Assembly: GCF_020525925.1 (NCBI RefSeq)
Contig: NZ_CP084876.1
Span: forward strand, 930,001 to 994,000
Origin: Klebsiella quasipneumoniae subsp. quasipneumoniae
GTDB lineage: Bacteria; Pseudomonadota; Gammaproteobacteria; Enterobacterales; Enterobacteriaceae
Length of the DNA stretch: 64,000 nt
Direction of reading: 5' to 3'
Under the pieces are notes generated by a model, which was not told the origin of the DNA, did not search any database, and was given only the letters and a program-made list of their open reading frames with translations. This document shows positions 1-9,771 of this stretch, one piece after another. Every line of letters begins with the position of its first letter. The stretch's first letter is position 1. The position numbers and the translations under genes are program-made.

Positions 1-829
1 CATTCTCGGCGAACTGACCACCGGCGATAAGTTAGTGAAGGCTAACGGACTGATGGAGTCCTCGACCATCGCGGCGATCCTGCTGGGCTCCATGGCCGGC
101 GGGATCCTCGCCGACTGGCACGTGCTGGCGGCGCTGATCGTCTGCGCGCTGGTCTACGGCGGGGCGGTGGTGGCTAACCTGTGGATACCCAGGCTGCCGG
201 CGGCGCGTCCGGGGCAGTCATGGCGTTTTAAGCCGATGACGCACAGCTTCTTCAGCGCCTGCCGCACGCTGTGGCGCAACGGCGAAACCCGCTTTTCGCT
301 GATGGGCACCAGCCTGTTCTGGGGCGCTGGTGTGACCCTGCGCTTCCTGCTGGTGATCTGGGTGCCGGTAGCGCTGGGCATTACCAGCAACGCCATGCCC
401 ACCTATCTTAATGCGATGGTGGCGGTGGGGATTGTGCTGGGGGCCGGGGCGGCGGCGAAGCTGGTGACTCTGGAGACGGTGTCGCGCTGTATGCCGGCCG
501 GGATATTGATCGGTATTGCGGTAATGGCGTTTGCGGTGCAGCAGTCGCTGCTGCCGGCGTTCGGACTGCTACTGCTGCTCGGGGTGTTCGGCGGCTTCTT
601 TATCGTGCCGCTGAATGCGCTGCTGCAGGAGCGCGGGAAACACTCGGTCGGGGCGGGTAACGCGATTGCGGTACAGAACCTGGGCGAAAACGTGGCGATG
701 CTGCTGATGCTGGGGCTCTATTCCCTGGCGGTGAGCGTGGGCGTTCCGCCGGTCGCCGTGGGGATAGGTTTTGGCGCGGTGTTTGCCGTGGCCATCGCCG
801 CGCTGTGGGTCTGGGGGCGGCGTAAATAA
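1..829 (+). CDS. lplT: Lysophospholipid transporter LplT (5' end outside window)
   Basis: This is the C-terminal 275 residues or so of an inner-membrane major facilitator protein; the frame is open from base 2 to the stop at 829. The family flips lysophospholipids, mainly lysophosphatidylethanolamine, across the inner membrane so that the acyltransferase Aas can re-acylate them. Several hydrophobic segments separated by short loops are visible, and the sequence closely follows E. coli LplT (397 residues). An internal Met at base 35 is not the start, because the conserved residues before it continue to the window edge. The neighbour tas on the opposite strand matches the E. coli order; aas would be expected upstream in the same operon, outside the window. 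Confidence 0.93.
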   Translation, partial: ILGELTTGDKLVKANGLMESSTIAAILLGSMAGGILADWHVLAALIVCALVYGGAVVANLWIPRLPAARPGQSWRFKPMTHSFFSACRTLWRNGETRFSLMGTSLFWGAGVTLRFLLVIWVPVALGITSNAMPTYLNAMVAVGIVLGAGAAAKLVTLETVSRCMPAGILIGIAVMAFAVQQSLLPAFGLLLLLGVFGGFFIVPLNALLQERGKHSVGAGNAIAVQNLGENVAMLLMLGLYSLAVSVGVPPVAVGIGFGAVFAVAIAALWVWGRRK

Positions 830-889
830 CTTCTCGTCGCGGTTGACTCGAAATCGTAACCCCTGCCAGGTGCGCGGGCAGAGGGAAAT

Positions 890-989
890 CCCGGGTTGCG
901 GCTTGCGCCTGACCCGGGCTACCGCGGCTGCTGAGGCGGCTACCCGACCGGGGTAGCGTAGGCCCGGTAAGGTGTAGCCGCCACCGGGC
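890..989. repeat. Pair of inverted REP-type palindromes (BIME-like)
   Basis: Two imperfect GC-rich palindromes lie in the gap between the 3' ends of lplT and tas. The first (890-918) starts and ends with CCCGGG-type arms. The second (about 952-989) has arms GCCCGGT and ACCGGGC and is preceded by GGTAGCGTAG. They point in opposite directions, as in enterobacterial BIMEs. A similar palindrome lies at 7581-7611. They sit where two convergent genes end, a usual place for such elements, and may help stop transcription or protect mRNA 3' ends. Confidence 0.7.
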
Positions 990-1027
990 AACAACGCGAC
1001 GCCAGAAGCCGGCGTCGACAGGTCGTG

Positions 1028-2068
1028 CTACGGTGCCGGGTAGGTATAAACCTGATGCACCGCTTCAATCTCCGCTAATACCTCTTCGCTCAGCTCAAGC
1101 TGTAAACTTTCCACGTTGGCCTGCAGCTGCGCCATGGTCGTCGCCCCCAGCAGGGTGCTGGCGACAAACGGCTGCCGACGCACAAAGGCCAGCGCCATTT
1201 GCGCCGGATCGAGGCCGTGGCGTTTGGCGATATCCACGTACGCCGCCACCGCTTTCTGCGACTGCTCGCTGCTGTAGCGCGTAAAGCGGCTGAACAGCGT
1301 ATTGCGCGCCCCCGCCGGCTTCGCGCCGTTGAGGTACTTCCCAGTCAGGGTGCCGAAAGCCAGGCAGGAGTAGGCCAGCAGCTCCACGCCTTCGAACTGG
1401 CTCACTTCCGCCAGGCCGACTTCAAAGCTGCGGTTCAGCAGGCTGTAGGGGTTCTGAATGGTCACGATCCGCGGCAGGTCGTGCTTATCCGCCAGGTGCA
1501 GATAACGCATCACGCCGAAGGCGGTTTCGTTCGACACGCCGATGTAGCGGATCTTGCCGGCGCGCTGGAACTCGGTCAGCGCCTCGAGGGTATCCAGCAG
1601 GGTCACCGCGGGGGCGGCGTCGGCCCAGGTGTAGCCCAGCTTGCCAAAGCAGTTGGTGGGGCGCTGCGGCCAGTGTACCTGATACAGGTCGAGATAATCG
1701 GTCTGCAGACGCTTCAGACTGGCGTGCAGCGCCTCGCGGATATTTTTCCGGTCCAGGACGTGGTTTGGTCGAATACTGCTGTCGTTATTACGCGCGGGCC
1801 CGCTGACCTTCGAGGCGAGCACCAGCTTTTCGCGATTGCCGCGTTTCGCCAGCCAGTTGCCGACGTAGGTTTCGGTCAGCCCCTGAGTTTCCGGGCGCGG
1901 CGGGACAGGGTACATTTCAGCGACATCGATCAGATTGATGCCGTTGGCGACCGCATAGTCGAGCTGCTGATGGGCATCGGCCTCGCTGTTCTGCTCGCCA
2001 AAGGTCATGGTTCCCAGCCCGAGGGTGCTGATTTCAAGTGAACTGTGTGGGATACGGTGATACTGCAT
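1028..2068 (-). CDS. tas: Aldo-keto reductase Tas
   Basis: A 346-residue single-domain aldo-keto reductase, full length against E. coli Tas. The NADPH-dependent catalytic tetrad is visible: Asp48, Tyr53, Lys87 and His132 (in LYQVHW). Family members reduce aldehydes and ketones. The natural substrate of Tas is not firmly established; the E. coli gene was named because it corrects a tyrosine requirement in starved cells. The start at 2068 has an AAGGAAGC ribosome site upstream. It lies 221 bases downstream of ygdR on the same strand. The gap between them shows no clear second gene; a weak GC-rich stem followed by a T run (minus strand, roughly 2153-2210) could end ygdR transcripts. Confidence 0.95.
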   Translation of the reverse strand: MQYHRIPHSSLEISTLGLGTMTFGEQNSEADAHQQLDYAVANGINLIDVAEMYPVPPRPETQGLTETYVGNWLAKRGNREKLVLASKVSGPARNNDSSIRPNHVLDRKNIREALHASLKRLQTDYLDLYQVHWPQRPTNCFGKLGYTWADAAPAVTLLDTLEALTEFQRAGKIRYIGVSNETAFGVMRYLHLADKHDLPRIVTIQNPYSLLNRSFEVGLAEVSQFEGVELLAYSCLAFGTLTGKYLNGAKPAGARNTLFSRFTRYSSEQSQKAVAAYVDIAKRHGLDPAQMALAFVRRQPFVASTLLGATTMAQLQANVESLQLELSEEVLAEIEAVHQVYTYPAP

Positions 2069-2289
2069 AGCCAGCTTCCTTTTTATTTATAAGGTCAGGC
2101 ATTCCCCGACAAAGGAGTATCAACATGGCAGAGGGTGAGAAAAAGAGGAAGTAAAAAAATCAAAAAAGCCGGGTGACGAGGAGGAGCGGTGGGTGAAACC
2201 CGCAGTGTCCTGGTGTGTCCCGACTCTTCTCAGAAGACTGGTTGTCGGTAAGCGCAGCGTCAACAGAGGCTGGGGCCGACGGGGAAAAA

Positions 2290-2508
2290 TTAACGCTTAA
2301 TGATTTGTGAAACGTCGTCACGATTGATCTGCATTTTATTACCCTGCTGATCTTCGTAGCTGATAAGACCGGTATCGTCATCCACGGTGGGTTTACCGTC
2401 GGTCAGGATCATTCGCCCATCTTTGGTCGCCATGACGTAATCGCTGCTGCAACCGGAAACCGAGAACGCCAGTCCTACGGCGGAAATCAATACTGCCCAT
2501 TTTTTCAT
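2290..2508 (-). CDS. ygdR: YgdI/YgdR-family small lipoprotein
   Basis: A 72-residue lipoprotein of the DUF903 family. A hydrophobic signal segment ends in the lipobox VSGC, with the lipidated cysteine at residue 20. The mature part is a small beta-rich domain with [11 protein letters not shown] and a conserved DDDTG turn. The start is set at 2508 rather than at upstream Met codons, because GAGGTG lies at the right distance and the signal peptide begins there. Function is unknown. The same family has several paralogues in enterobacteria, and the gene keeps its E. coli position between ygdQ and tas. Confidence 0.9.
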   Translation of the reverse strand: MKKWAVLISAVGLAFSVSGCSSDYVMATKDGRMILTDGKPTVDDDTGLISYEDQQGNKMQINRDDVSQIIKR

Positions 2509-2590
2509 CGTCATCACCTCTTGAGTAGCTGCACCCCATACCTGTCTATTAATAGCCTGATTTGTGAGACATAAAAAGCAGTAAAGTCTG

Positions 2591-2624
2591 AAAAAGGGTT
2601 GCAGCCTGTGACCAGGCTGCAATT
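2591..2624 (-). terminator. Rho-independent terminator after ygdQ
   Basis: A perfect 10-bp stem (2599-2608 with 2613-2622, arms TTGCAGCCTG/CAGGCTGCAA, 4-base loop) lies just past the ygdQ stop. On the minus strand it is followed by CCC and then five T residues (the A run at 2591-2595). Confidence 0.8.
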
Positions 2625-2631
2625 TTGTGGT

Positions 2632-3345
2632 TTACAGCGGGTTTTTCTTATTGCGCAGCAGGTTAAGACTCTCCACCGCAATAGAGAAGAACATCGCGAA
2701 GTAGATGTATCCCTTCGGCACATGGACGTCGAAACTTTCCAGCATCAGGGTAAAGCCGACGAGGATCAGAAACGACAGCGCCAGCATTTTCACCGACGGA
2801 TGACGGTCAACAAAATCGCCGATAGGTCGCGCGGCGAACATCATGACCCCCACCGCAATCACAACCGCCGCCATCATAATAAACAGATGATCCGACAGGC
2901 CGACGGCGGTGATCACCGAGTCGAGGCTAAAGATGATGTCCAGCAGCATGATCTGCACGATGGCGCCGAGGAAGGAGTGAACGTTAGTTTTCAGCCCCTC
3001 CTCTTCGCCTTCGATAGATTCATGAATCTCTTTACTGGCTTTCCAGATAAGGAACAGTCCGCCAAACAGCAAGATCAGATCGCGAAACGAAATCTCCTGA
3101 CCGAGGACGGTAAAGAGCGGGTTGGTCAGCTTAACGACCCAGGCGATAGAGGCCAGCAGCGCCAGGCGCATGACCATCGCCCCCATTAAACCGATCCGTC
3201 GCGCGTGGGCGCGCTGGGCGGTGGGGAGCTTGGCCACAACCAGAGAGAGAAAAATAATATTATCGATCCCGAGCACGATCTCCAGCAGCGTCAAGGTGCC
3301 CAGCGCCAGCCAGGCGTTAGGATCGGTTATCCATGCAAATAACAT
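2632..3345 (-). CDS. ygdQ: TerC-family inner membrane protein YgdQ
   Basis: A 237-residue integral membrane protein with about seven hydrophobic segments. It carries the TerC-family signature of acidic residues inside membrane helices: ExVLGIDN near residues 22-28 and DIIFSLDSV near 135-143. The family includes TerC and Alx and is linked to metal-ion export, in particular manganese for Alx. The role of YgdQ itself is not settled. It lies 63 bases downstream of mutH on the same strand and has its own terminator. Full length against E. coli YgdQ. Confidence 0.92.
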   Translation of the reverse strand: MLFAWITDPNAWLALGTLTLLEIVLGIDNIIFLSLVVAKLPTAQRAHARRIGLMGAMVMRLALLASIAWVVKLTNPLFTVLGQEISFRDLILLFGGLFLIWKASKEIHESIEGEEEGLKTNVHSFLGAIVQIMLLDIIFSLDSVITAVGLSDHLFIMMAAVVIAVGVMMFAARPIGDFVDRHPSVKMLALSFLILVGFTLMLESFDVHVPKGYIYFAMFFSIAVESLNLLRNKKNPL

Positions 3346-3408
3346 TGTTCAAAGTCCTGCAAAATAGAAAGCAGCAATTATATGCAAGCCCCAACGCAGA
3401 ACAAAAAA

Positions 3409-4104
3409 TTAATCGTGTTGTAACAAAAAATGGCGGGCGAGCAGGGCGGCGGTAAAATTCTTTTTCAGGTAGAAGCCGCGCGGCAGCGTGAGGATCGTCT
3501 CCCCGCGGGCGCCGATGGCTTCGGTCAACGCCTTGCTGTTGGCCGCTTTCGGTCTTAGCTGTAGCACCTCGCCGTGGCGGGCGGTAATGCGCTCCACCTC
3601 ACCGAGGACAATAAGATCCATCAGCTCTTCCCAGTCCATGCGCAGCTGGCGCTCCTCTTCTTCGTCCGGACTCCACAGCAGCGGTGCGCCGACGCGCCGC
3701 GCCGCCAGAGGAATGGTGCGCTCTCCCTCCACAGGGATCCACAGGACTCGCTGCAGCTTATGCCGCACATGGCTGCTCTCCCAGGTGACGCCGCTATTGC
3801 CAGTTAACGGGGCGACGCAGACAAAAGTGGTCTCCAGCGGACGGCCCCGGCTGTCGATAGGGATCGTTTTGAGCTCCACCCCCAGCGCGGCGAAATCCTG
3901 CTCGGGTTTACTGCCCGCGCTGGCCCCCAGCCACAGCTCCAGCAGGATGCCCGTCCAGCCTTTATCACGTTTCAGATCGCGGGGAATGGGGATCCCGGCC
4001 AGCGCCGCCAGCTCACCCAGCGTATAGCCGGCCAGCTGGCGGGCCTGGGCCAACAGCTGTTCCTGACTTTGCGGCGGAGAGGAGAGCGGAGCGATAGCGG
4101 GCAT
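3409..4104 (-). CDS. mutH: DNA mismatch repair endonuclease MutH
   Basis: A 231-residue methyl-directed mismatch repair endonuclease that nicks the unmethylated strand at hemimethylated GATC sites when activated by MutS-MutL. The catalytic residues of the restriction-like fold are present: Glu56, Asp70, Glu77 and Lys79 (the D...ExK motif in [12 protein letters not shown]). Length agrees with E. coli MutH (229). The start at 4104 has AAGGTG upstream. The gene is divergent from rppH across a 682-base non-coding region that holds DnaA boxes. Confidence 0.97.
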   Translation of the reverse strand: MPAIAPLSSPPQSQEQLLAQARQLAGYTLGELAALAGIPIPRDLKRDKGWTGILLELWLGASAGSKPEQDFAALGVELKTIPIDSRGRPLETTFVCVAPLTGNSGVTWESSHVRHKLQRVLWIPVEGERTIPLAARRVGAPLLWSPDEEEERQLRMDWEELMDLIVLGEVERITARHGEVLQLRPKAANSKALTEAIGARGETILTLPRGFYLKKNFTAALLARHFLLQHD

Positions 4105-4786
4105 AGGGCGACACCTTTGGTTAAAAAATGAGCGCTAATTTTGCGCGTTGTGGATAGAGTTTATCGTTTTCTGAGTAACTATACCAATCCCATGATTTAT
4201 ATGATTTTTTAAGGTCATTACGCGACAGGTGAAAACCATGAAAACAGGTTTTCCAGAACTGGTCACTGACAATAAACAGGATCTTACACCATGTTATCCA
4301 CAGAAAAGTGGGATAACTGGGGAAAAGCCCCACTACTGGTTCGATTTACAGCCTTGACGTGCGACGAAAATCGAATTTTTAGAGAAAATATGCCCGCGAC
4401 CTGCGCGTAATCTGTGGATAAAATCGACATTGCTCGATCTTTCATCAGTCGGCGGATCGCATGTGTGATGATCGTCACGTTATGCTGTAATAAGTGAAAG
4501 GAATATATTCTAACTTAATGAATATGCTATCATTATTATAAGGTGCTAGCAGTGCGACGTTCAGATTACTCCGGGTTTTCCCGGGTTAATTCCGTACTTC
4601 TTCACAACTCTATCCACAGAAAAAGTGAATAAAATCGGACGTCGGGCGCTTTCGCTGTTTATAACTCTGGCAATTACTGTGAGTTATTCAAATGTTATCC
4701 GTTCTCAGTGTGCGAACAGAGTGGTTTACCGTTTCCGACGAGTGTGAAACAATCATTCACATTGAAGCTTATCTTGAGGTAGTCCG
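4105..4786. promoter_or_regulatory. Candidate DARS2 (DnaA-reactivating sequence), mutH-rppH gap
   Basis: A 682-base AT-rich non-coding stretch. It has two perfect DnaA boxes, TTATCCACA at 4294-4302 (plus) and at 4413-4421 (minus). Two one-mismatch boxes, CTATCCACA, lie at 4149-4157 (minus) and 4610-4618 (plus). In E. coli the element DARS2, which converts ADP-DnaA to active ATP-DnaA with the help of IHF and Fis, occupies exactly this mutH-rppH (ygdP) gap. Position and box content together support the assignment. A one-mismatch IHF-like site is seen on the minus strand at 4185-4197, but I give it little weight. The region also has to hold the divergent mutH and rppH promoters. Short open frames inside it look like chance. 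Confidence 0.75.
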
Positions 4787-5317
4787 GTGATTGATGACGA
4801 TGGCTACCGCCCAAATGTCGGTATTGTAATCTGTAATCGTCAGGGCCAGGTCATGTGGGCCCGACGCTATGGTCAGCACTCGTGGCAGTTCCCGCAAGGG
4901 GGCATAAATCCAGGAGAATCCGCAGAGCAGGCGATGTATCGGGAATTGTTTGAAGAGGTCGGGTTAAGCCGTAAAGATGTGCGGATCCTTGCCTCAACCC
5001 GTAACTGGCTGCGTTACAAGTTGCCTAAACGTTTGGTGCGTTGGGACACAAAGCCGGTTTGTATCGGCCAGAAACAAAAGTGGTTTCTTTTGCAGTTGAT
5101 CGGTAACGACGCGGACATCAATATGCAAACCAGCAGCACACCTGAATTTGATGGCTGGCGCTGGGTGAGTTACTGGTACCCGGTGCGTCAGGTGGTGTCG
5201 TTCAAACGCGACGTCTACCGCCGGGTGATGAAAGAGTTCGCCAGCGTCACTATGTCGCTGGCGGAGAGCGCACCTAAGCCGCAAAGCGCGCCTGCTTATC
5301 GACGTAAAAGAGGTTAA
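4787..5317 (+). CDS. rppH: RNA pyrophosphohydrolase RppH
   Basis: A 176-residue Nudix hydrolase that removes pyrophosphate from 5' triphosphate RNA ends and so triggers RNase E decay. The Nudix box spans residues 38-60 (GGINPGE ... REL-EEVGL), with the metal-binding glutamates at 53, 56 and 57. Translation starts at a GTG codon (4787-4789), as indicated by full-length agreement with E. coli RppH; TTGAGGTAG lies upstream. ptsP follows after 12 bases and is probably co-transcribed. Confidence 0.96.
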   Translation: MIDDDGYRPNVGIVICNRQGQVMWARRYGQHSWQFPQGGINPGESAEQAMYRELFEEVGLSRKDVRILASTRNWLRYKLPKRLVRWDTKPVCIGQKQKWFLLQLIGNDADINMQTSSTPEFDGWRWVSYWYPVRQVVSFKRDVYRRVMKEFASVTMSLAESAPKPQSAPAYRRKRG

Positions 5318-5329
5318 GCCACGCACATT

Positions 5330-7576
5330 ATGCTCACTCGGTTGCGAGAAATAGTCGAGAAGGTCGCGAGTGCGCCGCGTTTAAACGAGGCGCTGGATAT
5401 TCTGGTGACGGATGTCTGCCAGGCGATGGAGACGGAAGTCTGCTCGGTTTACCTGGCTGACAATGATCGACGCTGCTATTACCTGATGGCTACCCGCGGG
5501 TTAAAAAAACCTCGCGGGCGCACCGTTGCGCTGGCGTTCGATGAAGGCCTGGTGGGGCTGGTTGGCCGCCTGGCGGAGCCCATCAACCTCGCCGATGCGC
5601 AAAAACACCCCAGCTTCAAGTATATTCCCGCCGTCAAAGAGGACCGCTTCCGCGCCTTCCTTGGCGTGCCGATCATCCAGCGCCGCCAGCTGTTGGGCGT
5701 GCTGGTGGTCCAGCAGCGTGAGCTGCGCCAGTTTGATGAAAGCGAAGAGTCTTTCCTCGTCACTCTCGCCACCCAGATGGCGGCGATCCTCTCCCAGTCC
5801 CAGCTGAACGCCCTGTTCGGTCAGTATCGTCAGACGCGCATTCGCGCTCTGCCGGCCTCTTCCGGGGTGGCGATCGCCGAGGGCTGGATGGACGTCAGCC
5901 TGCCGCTGATGGAGCAGGTGTATGAAGCCTCGACGCTGGACACCGCCTCGGAACGTGAACGCCTGACCGGCGCGCTGGAAGAAGCGGCCAACGAGTTTCG
6001 TCGCTACAGCAAACGCTACGCCGCCGGCGCGCAAAAAGAGACGGCGGCGATCTTCGATCTCTACTCGCACCTGCTCTCCGACGCCCGCCTGCGTCGCGAG
6101 CTCTTTGCCGAAGTCGACAAAGGCGCCGTCGCCGAGTGGGCGGTCAAAAAGATCATCGAGAAGTTCGCCGAACAGTTTGCCGCGCTGAGCGACGGCTATC
6201 TAAAGGAGCGGGCCGGCGACCTGCGCACGCTGGGTCAGCGTCTGCTGTTCCATCTCGACGACAGTATTCAGGGACCTAACACCTGGCCGGCGCGCATTAT
6301 CCTCGTGGCGGACGAGCTGTCGGCCACCACCCTCGCCGAGGTGCCGCAGGATCGTCTGGCCGGCGTGGTGGTGCGCGATGGCGCTGCCAACTCCCATGCC
6401 GCCATTATGGTGCGGGCCCTTGGCATCCCAACGGTGATGGGCGCCGATATTCAGCCCTCGCTGCTGCATGGCCATACGCTGATTGTCGATGGCTATCGCG
6501 GTGAGCTGCTGGTGGATCCTGAACCTGTTCTGTTGCAGGAGTATCAGCGGCTTATCAGCGAAGAGAACGAGCTCAGCCGCCTGGCGGAGGACGATCTCCA
6601 GCGCGCATCGGAGCTGAAAAGCGGCGAACGGGTGAAAGTCATGCTCAACGCCGGCTTAAGCCCGGAGCACGAAGAGAAGCTCGGCAGCTTTGTTGACGGT
6701 ATTGGTCTGTACCGTACCGAAATTCCTTTTATGCTGCAGAGCGGCTTCCCCTCAGAAGAGGAGCAGGTCGCCCAGTATCAGGGCATGCTGCAGATGTTTA
6801 ACAGCAAACCGGTGACCCTGCGTACTCTGGACATCGGCGCGGATAAACAGCTGCCGTACATGCCGATCAGTGAAGAAAACCCGTGCCTTGGCTGGCGCGG
6901 GATCCGCATCACCCTCGATCAGCCGGAGATCTTTTTGATCCAGGTGCGGGCGATGCTGCGCGCCAACGCCGCCACCGGCAACCTCAGCATTTTGCTGCCG
7001 ATGGTGACCAGTCTGGAAGAGGTCGATGAGGCCCGTCGGCTGATCGACCGCGCCAGCCGGGAAGTGGAAGAGATGATCGGCTACGCCATCCCGCGTCCGC
7101 GTCTGGGGGTGATGCTGGAGGTGCCGTCGATGGTCTTTATGCTGCCGCAGCTGGCCAGCCGGATCGATTTTATCTCGGTAGGCACGAACGACCTGACCCA
7201 GTACCTGCTTGCCGTCGACCGTAACAATACCCGGGTCGCCAGCATGTATGACAGCCTGCATCCTGCGGTATTGCGGGCGCTGGCGATGATCGCCCATGAC
7301 GCGGAGCGCTTTGGCATCGATCTGCGACTGTGCGGCGAGATGGCAGGCGACCCGATGTGCGTGACGATCCTCATCGGTCTCGGTTATCGCCATCTGTCGA
7401 TGAACGGCCGCTCGGTGGCGAGGGTGAAATATCTGCTGCGCCGCATCGATATCGAAGAGGCGCAGGAGCTGTCGCGTCGCAGCCTCGAAGCCCAGATGAC
7501 CGCCGAGGTGCGCCATCAGGTGGCGGCCTTTATGGAGCGGCGCGGTCTCGGCGGCCTGATCCGCGGCGGGCGGTAG
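5330..7576 (+). CDS. ptsP: Phosphoenolpyruvate-protein phosphotransferase PtsP (enzyme I Ntr)
   Basis: A 748-residue enzyme I of the nitrogen-related phosphotransferase chain. It takes phosphate from PEP and passes it to NPr (PtsO) and then to PtsN. An N-terminal GAF domain (about 1-165) senses small molecules and distinguishes it from sugar enzyme I. The PEP-utiliser region has the active-site His356 in GAANSHAAIM, and the C-terminal PEP-binding barrel has the typical signature near LCGEMAGDP. Full length against E. coli. It lies 12 bases after rppH. A REP-type palindrome follows the stop codon. Confidence 0.96.
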   Translation: MLTRLREIVEKVASAPRLNEALDILVTDVCQAMETEVCSVYLADNDRRCYYLMATRGLKKPRGRTVALAFDEGLVGLVGRLAEPINLADAQKHPSFKYIPAVKEDRFRAFLGVPIIQRRQLLGVLVVQQRELRQFDESEESFLVTLATQMAAILSQSQLNALFGQYRQTRIRALPASSGVAIAEGWMDVSLPLMEQVYEASTLDTASERERLTGALEEAANEFRRYSKRYAAGAQKETAAIFDLYSHLLSDARLRRELFAEVDKGAVAEWAVKKIIEKFAEQFAALSDGYLKERAGDLRTLGQRLLFHLDDSIQGPNTWPARIILVADELSATTLAEVPQDRLAGVVVRDGAANSHAAIMVRALGIPTVMGADIQPSLLHGHTLIVDGYRGELLVDPEPVLLQEYQRLISEENELSRLAEDDLQRASELKSGERVKVMLNAGLSPEHEEKLGSFVDGIGLYRTEIPFMLQSGFPSEEEQVAQYQGMLQMFNSKPVTLRTLDIGADKQLPYMPISEENPCLGWRGIRITLDQPEIFLIQVRAMLRANAATGNLSILLPMVTSLEEVDEARRLIDRASREVEEMIGYAIPRPRLGVMLEVPSMVFMLPQLASRIDFISVGTNDLTQYLLAVDRNNTRVASMYDSLHPAVLRALAMIAHDAERFGIDLRLCGEMAGDPMCVTILIGLGYRHLSMNGRSVARVKYLLRRIDIEEAQELSRRSLEAQMTAEVRHQVAAFMERRGLGGLIRGGR

Positions 7577-7580
7577 CGGT

Positions 7581-7611
7581 AGCCCGGGTGAGGCGTAAGC
7601 CGTAACCCGGG
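7581..7611. repeat. REP-type palindrome
   Basis: An imperfect palindrome with arms AGCCCGGGT and ACCCGGG around the core GAGGCGTAAGCCGTA, placed directly after the ptsP stop codon. It matches the style of the palindromes at 890-989 and is in the ptsP-lgt gap (245 bases). The rest of that gap holds a TGCCCG/CGGGCA hairpin at 7749-7767 and presumably the lgt promoter. Confidence 0.65.
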
Positions 7612-7821
7612 AATCCTCTGTTCGCACCCTCCGGCAAAATAGGATACCACCGGGAAAACGGCATTCTGTTAGCATCCGTATACATATCTTTTACACGTTC
7701 AGCGCGGATCGCACTACATGCTTATGCTATCATTCGCCTCCTTCGGCGTGCCCGTTTTAATCGGGCATGGATCATCACCGCTGTCCACTTTCGGCGGAAT
7801 AACAAGTCTTTATGGTGACAG

Positions 7822-8697
7822 ATGAATAGTGGCTACCTGCATTTTCCGGAGTTCGATCCGGTCATTTTTTCTCTAGGCCCGGTCTCCCTCCACTGGTACG
7901 GTTTGATGTACCTGGTGGGCTTTGTCTTTGCGATGTGGCTGGCCACCCGTCGGGCGAATCGTCCGGGCAGCGGCTGGACGAAAAATGAAGTGGAAAACCT
8001 GCTTTACGCGGGCTTCCTCGGCGTCTTCCTGGGCGGCCGTATCGGCTACGTGCTGTTCTACAACCTGCCGGTCTTTCTTGCCGATCCGTTGTATCTGTTC
8101 CGCGTCTGGGACGGCGGCATGTCGTTCCACGGCGGCCTGATCGGCGTGATCCTGGTGATGATTATCTTCGCCAGACGCACCAAACGGACCTTCTTCCAGG
8201 TCTCCGATTTTATCGCGCCGCTGATCCCGTTTGGCCTTGGCGCCGGGCGTCTGGGCAACTTTATCAACGGCGAGCTGTGGGGCCGCGTGGACCCGAGCTT
8301 CCACTACACGATGATTTTCCCGGGCTCCCGTGCTGAAGACCTGGCGCTGCTGCCGACCCACCCGGAATGGCAATCGCTGTTTGATACCTATGGCGCGCTG
8401 CCGCGCCACGCGTCGCAGCTGTACGAGCTGGCGCTGGAAGGCGTGGTGCTGTTCCTGATCCTGAACCTGTTTATCCGTAAACCGCGCCCGACCGGTTCCG
8501 TTTCCGGCCTGTTCCTGATTGGCTACGGCCTGTTCCGCATTATCGTGGAATTCTTCCGCCAGCCCGACGCCCAGTTCACCGGCGGCTGGGTGCAGTACAT
8601 CAGCATGGGGCAGATTCTTTCGATCCCGATGGTGCTTGCGGGTATCATCATGATGGTTTGGGCTTACCGCCACCGTCCGCAGCAACTGAATTCTTGA
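7822..8697 (+). CDS. lgt: Prolipoprotein diacylglyceryl transferase
   Basis: A 291-residue inner-membrane enzyme that moves a diacylglyceryl group from phosphatidylglycerol to the lipobox cysteine of prolipoproteins, the first step of lipoprotein maturation. Seven hydrophobic segments are visible. The Lgt signature [16 protein letters not shown] spans 140-155, and the essential His103 and Arg143 of the E. coli enzyme are present at the same positions. The stop codon is 6 bases before thyA, so the two genes are co-transcribed and likely translationally coupled, as in E. coli. Confidence 0.97.
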   Translation: MNSGYLHFPEFDPVIFSLGPVSLHWYGLMYLVGFVFAMWLATRRANRPGSGWTKNEVENLLYAGFLGVFLGGRIGYVLFYNLPVFLADPLYLFRVWDGGMSFHGGLIGVILVMIIFARRTKRTFFQVSDFIAPLIPFGLGAGRLGNFINGELWGRVDPSFHYTMIFPGSRAEDLALLPTHPEWQSLFDTYGALPRHASQLYELALEGVVLFLILNLFIRKPRPTGSVSGLFLIGYGLFRIIVEFFRQPDAQFTGGWVQYISMGQILSIPMVLAGIIMMVWAYRHRPQQLNS

Positions 8698-8703
8698 GGA
8701 ACC

Positions 8704-9498
8704 ATGAAACAGTATCTTGATTTGATGCAGAAAGTGCTCGCCGAGGGCACGCCAAAAAATGACCGCACCGGCACTGGCACGATCTCTATTTTCGGCCATC
8801 AGATGCGTTTTAACCTGCAGGAAGGCTTCCCGCTGGTGACCACCAAGCGCTGTCATTTACGCTCCATCATCCATGAACTGCTGTGGTTCCTGCAGGGTGA
8901 CACCAACATCGCCTATCTGCACGACAACAACGTCACCATCTGGGACGAGTGGGCAGATGAAAATGGCGACCTGGGGCCGGTTTACGGCAAACAGTGGCGT
9001 TCCTGGCCTGCGCCGGACGGTCGTCATATCGACCAGATCAGCGCGGTGATGGACCAGCTGAAAAACGACCCGGACTCCCGCCGGATCATCGTTTCGGCGT
9101 GGAACGTCGGCGAGCTGGATAAGATGGCCCTGGCGCCGTGCCACGCCTTCTTCCAGTTCTATGTCGCCGACGGCAAGCTCTCCTGCCAGCTGTATCAGCG
9201 CTCCTGCGACGTCTTCCTCGGTCTGCCGTTCAACATCGCCAGCTACGCGCTGCTGGTGCATATGGTGGCGCAGCAGTGCGATCTGCAGGTCGGCGATTTC
9301 GTCTGGACCGGTGGCGATACCCATCTGTACAGCAACCATCTCGAGCAGACCAATCTGCAGCTGAGCCGCGAACCGCGTCCGCTGCCGAAGCTGGTTATCA
9401 AACGCAAGCCCGCGTCGATCTTTGACTACCGCTTTGAAGACTTCGAGATTGAAGGTTACGATCCGCACCCGGGAATCAAAGCGCCAGTGGCGATTTAA
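8704..9498 (+). CDS. thyA: Thymidylate synthase
   Basis: A 264-residue thymidylate synthase that methylates dUMP to dTMP using methylene-tetrahydrofolate. The nucleophile Cys146 is in [11 protein letters not shown], and folate- and phosphate-binding segments such as DPDSRR are in place. Length equals that of E. coli ThyA. It has no room for its own promoter in the 6-base gap after lgt, so it depends on lgt transcription. TTGAGGAACC before the ATG serves as ribosome site and overlaps the lgt end. Confidence 0.98.
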   Translation: MKQYLDLMQKVLAEGTPKNDRTGTGTISIFGHQMRFNLQEGFPLVTTKRCHLRSIIHELLWFLQGDTNIAYLHDNNVTIWDEWADENGDLGPVYGKQWRSWPAPDGRHIDQISAVMDQLKNDPDSRRIIVSAWNVGELDKMALAPCHAFFQFYVADGKLSCQLYQRSCDVFLGLPFNIASYALLVHMVAQQCDLQVGDFVWTGGDTHLYSNHLEQTNLQLSREPRPLPKLVIKRKPASIFDYRFEDFEIEGYDPHPGIKAPVAI

Positions 9499-9518
9499 CC
9501 CCCTCTGCAGATATGACC

Positions 9519-9547
9519 AACCGGCGTCCGATGGCGCCGGTTTTTTT
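9519..9547 (+). terminator. Rho-independent terminator after thyA
   Basis: Stem AACCGGCG (9519-9526) with CGCCGGTT (9535-9542) followed by a run of T residues to 9547, 20 bases past the thyA stop. It closes the lgt-thyA transcript. The 224 bases from here to ppdA hold no gene that I can support. Confidence 0.9.
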
Positions 9548-9771
9548 ATGCCGTTTTCACCACCTGAATGGGGTGGCAGCCCTCGTCGCCATTAGGATAG
9601 GAACGCTTCATCCCGCCCTCTGGCCACAGGCGGTTGTGGGCGGGAATGTTGGAAAGAGGCTCGCAAAAAAATGTTCTGCTGTTGATCATACAAACCTTTT
9701 TTGCGTGTCTGGCCGGGAAAGCTATTTTCCGTCGTCGCGCCAGGGCTAACCGCCGCGGCATACTCTGCGCC

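Noticed and set aside
890..989. REP palindromes as rho-independent terminators
   Set aside because: They lack T runs on either strand; a role in termination is possible but not shown by the sequence.
4284..4478. Small open frames in the mutH-rppH gap
   Set aside because: No ribosome sites, no recognisable protein features, and the region is explained by DnaA boxes and divergent promoters.
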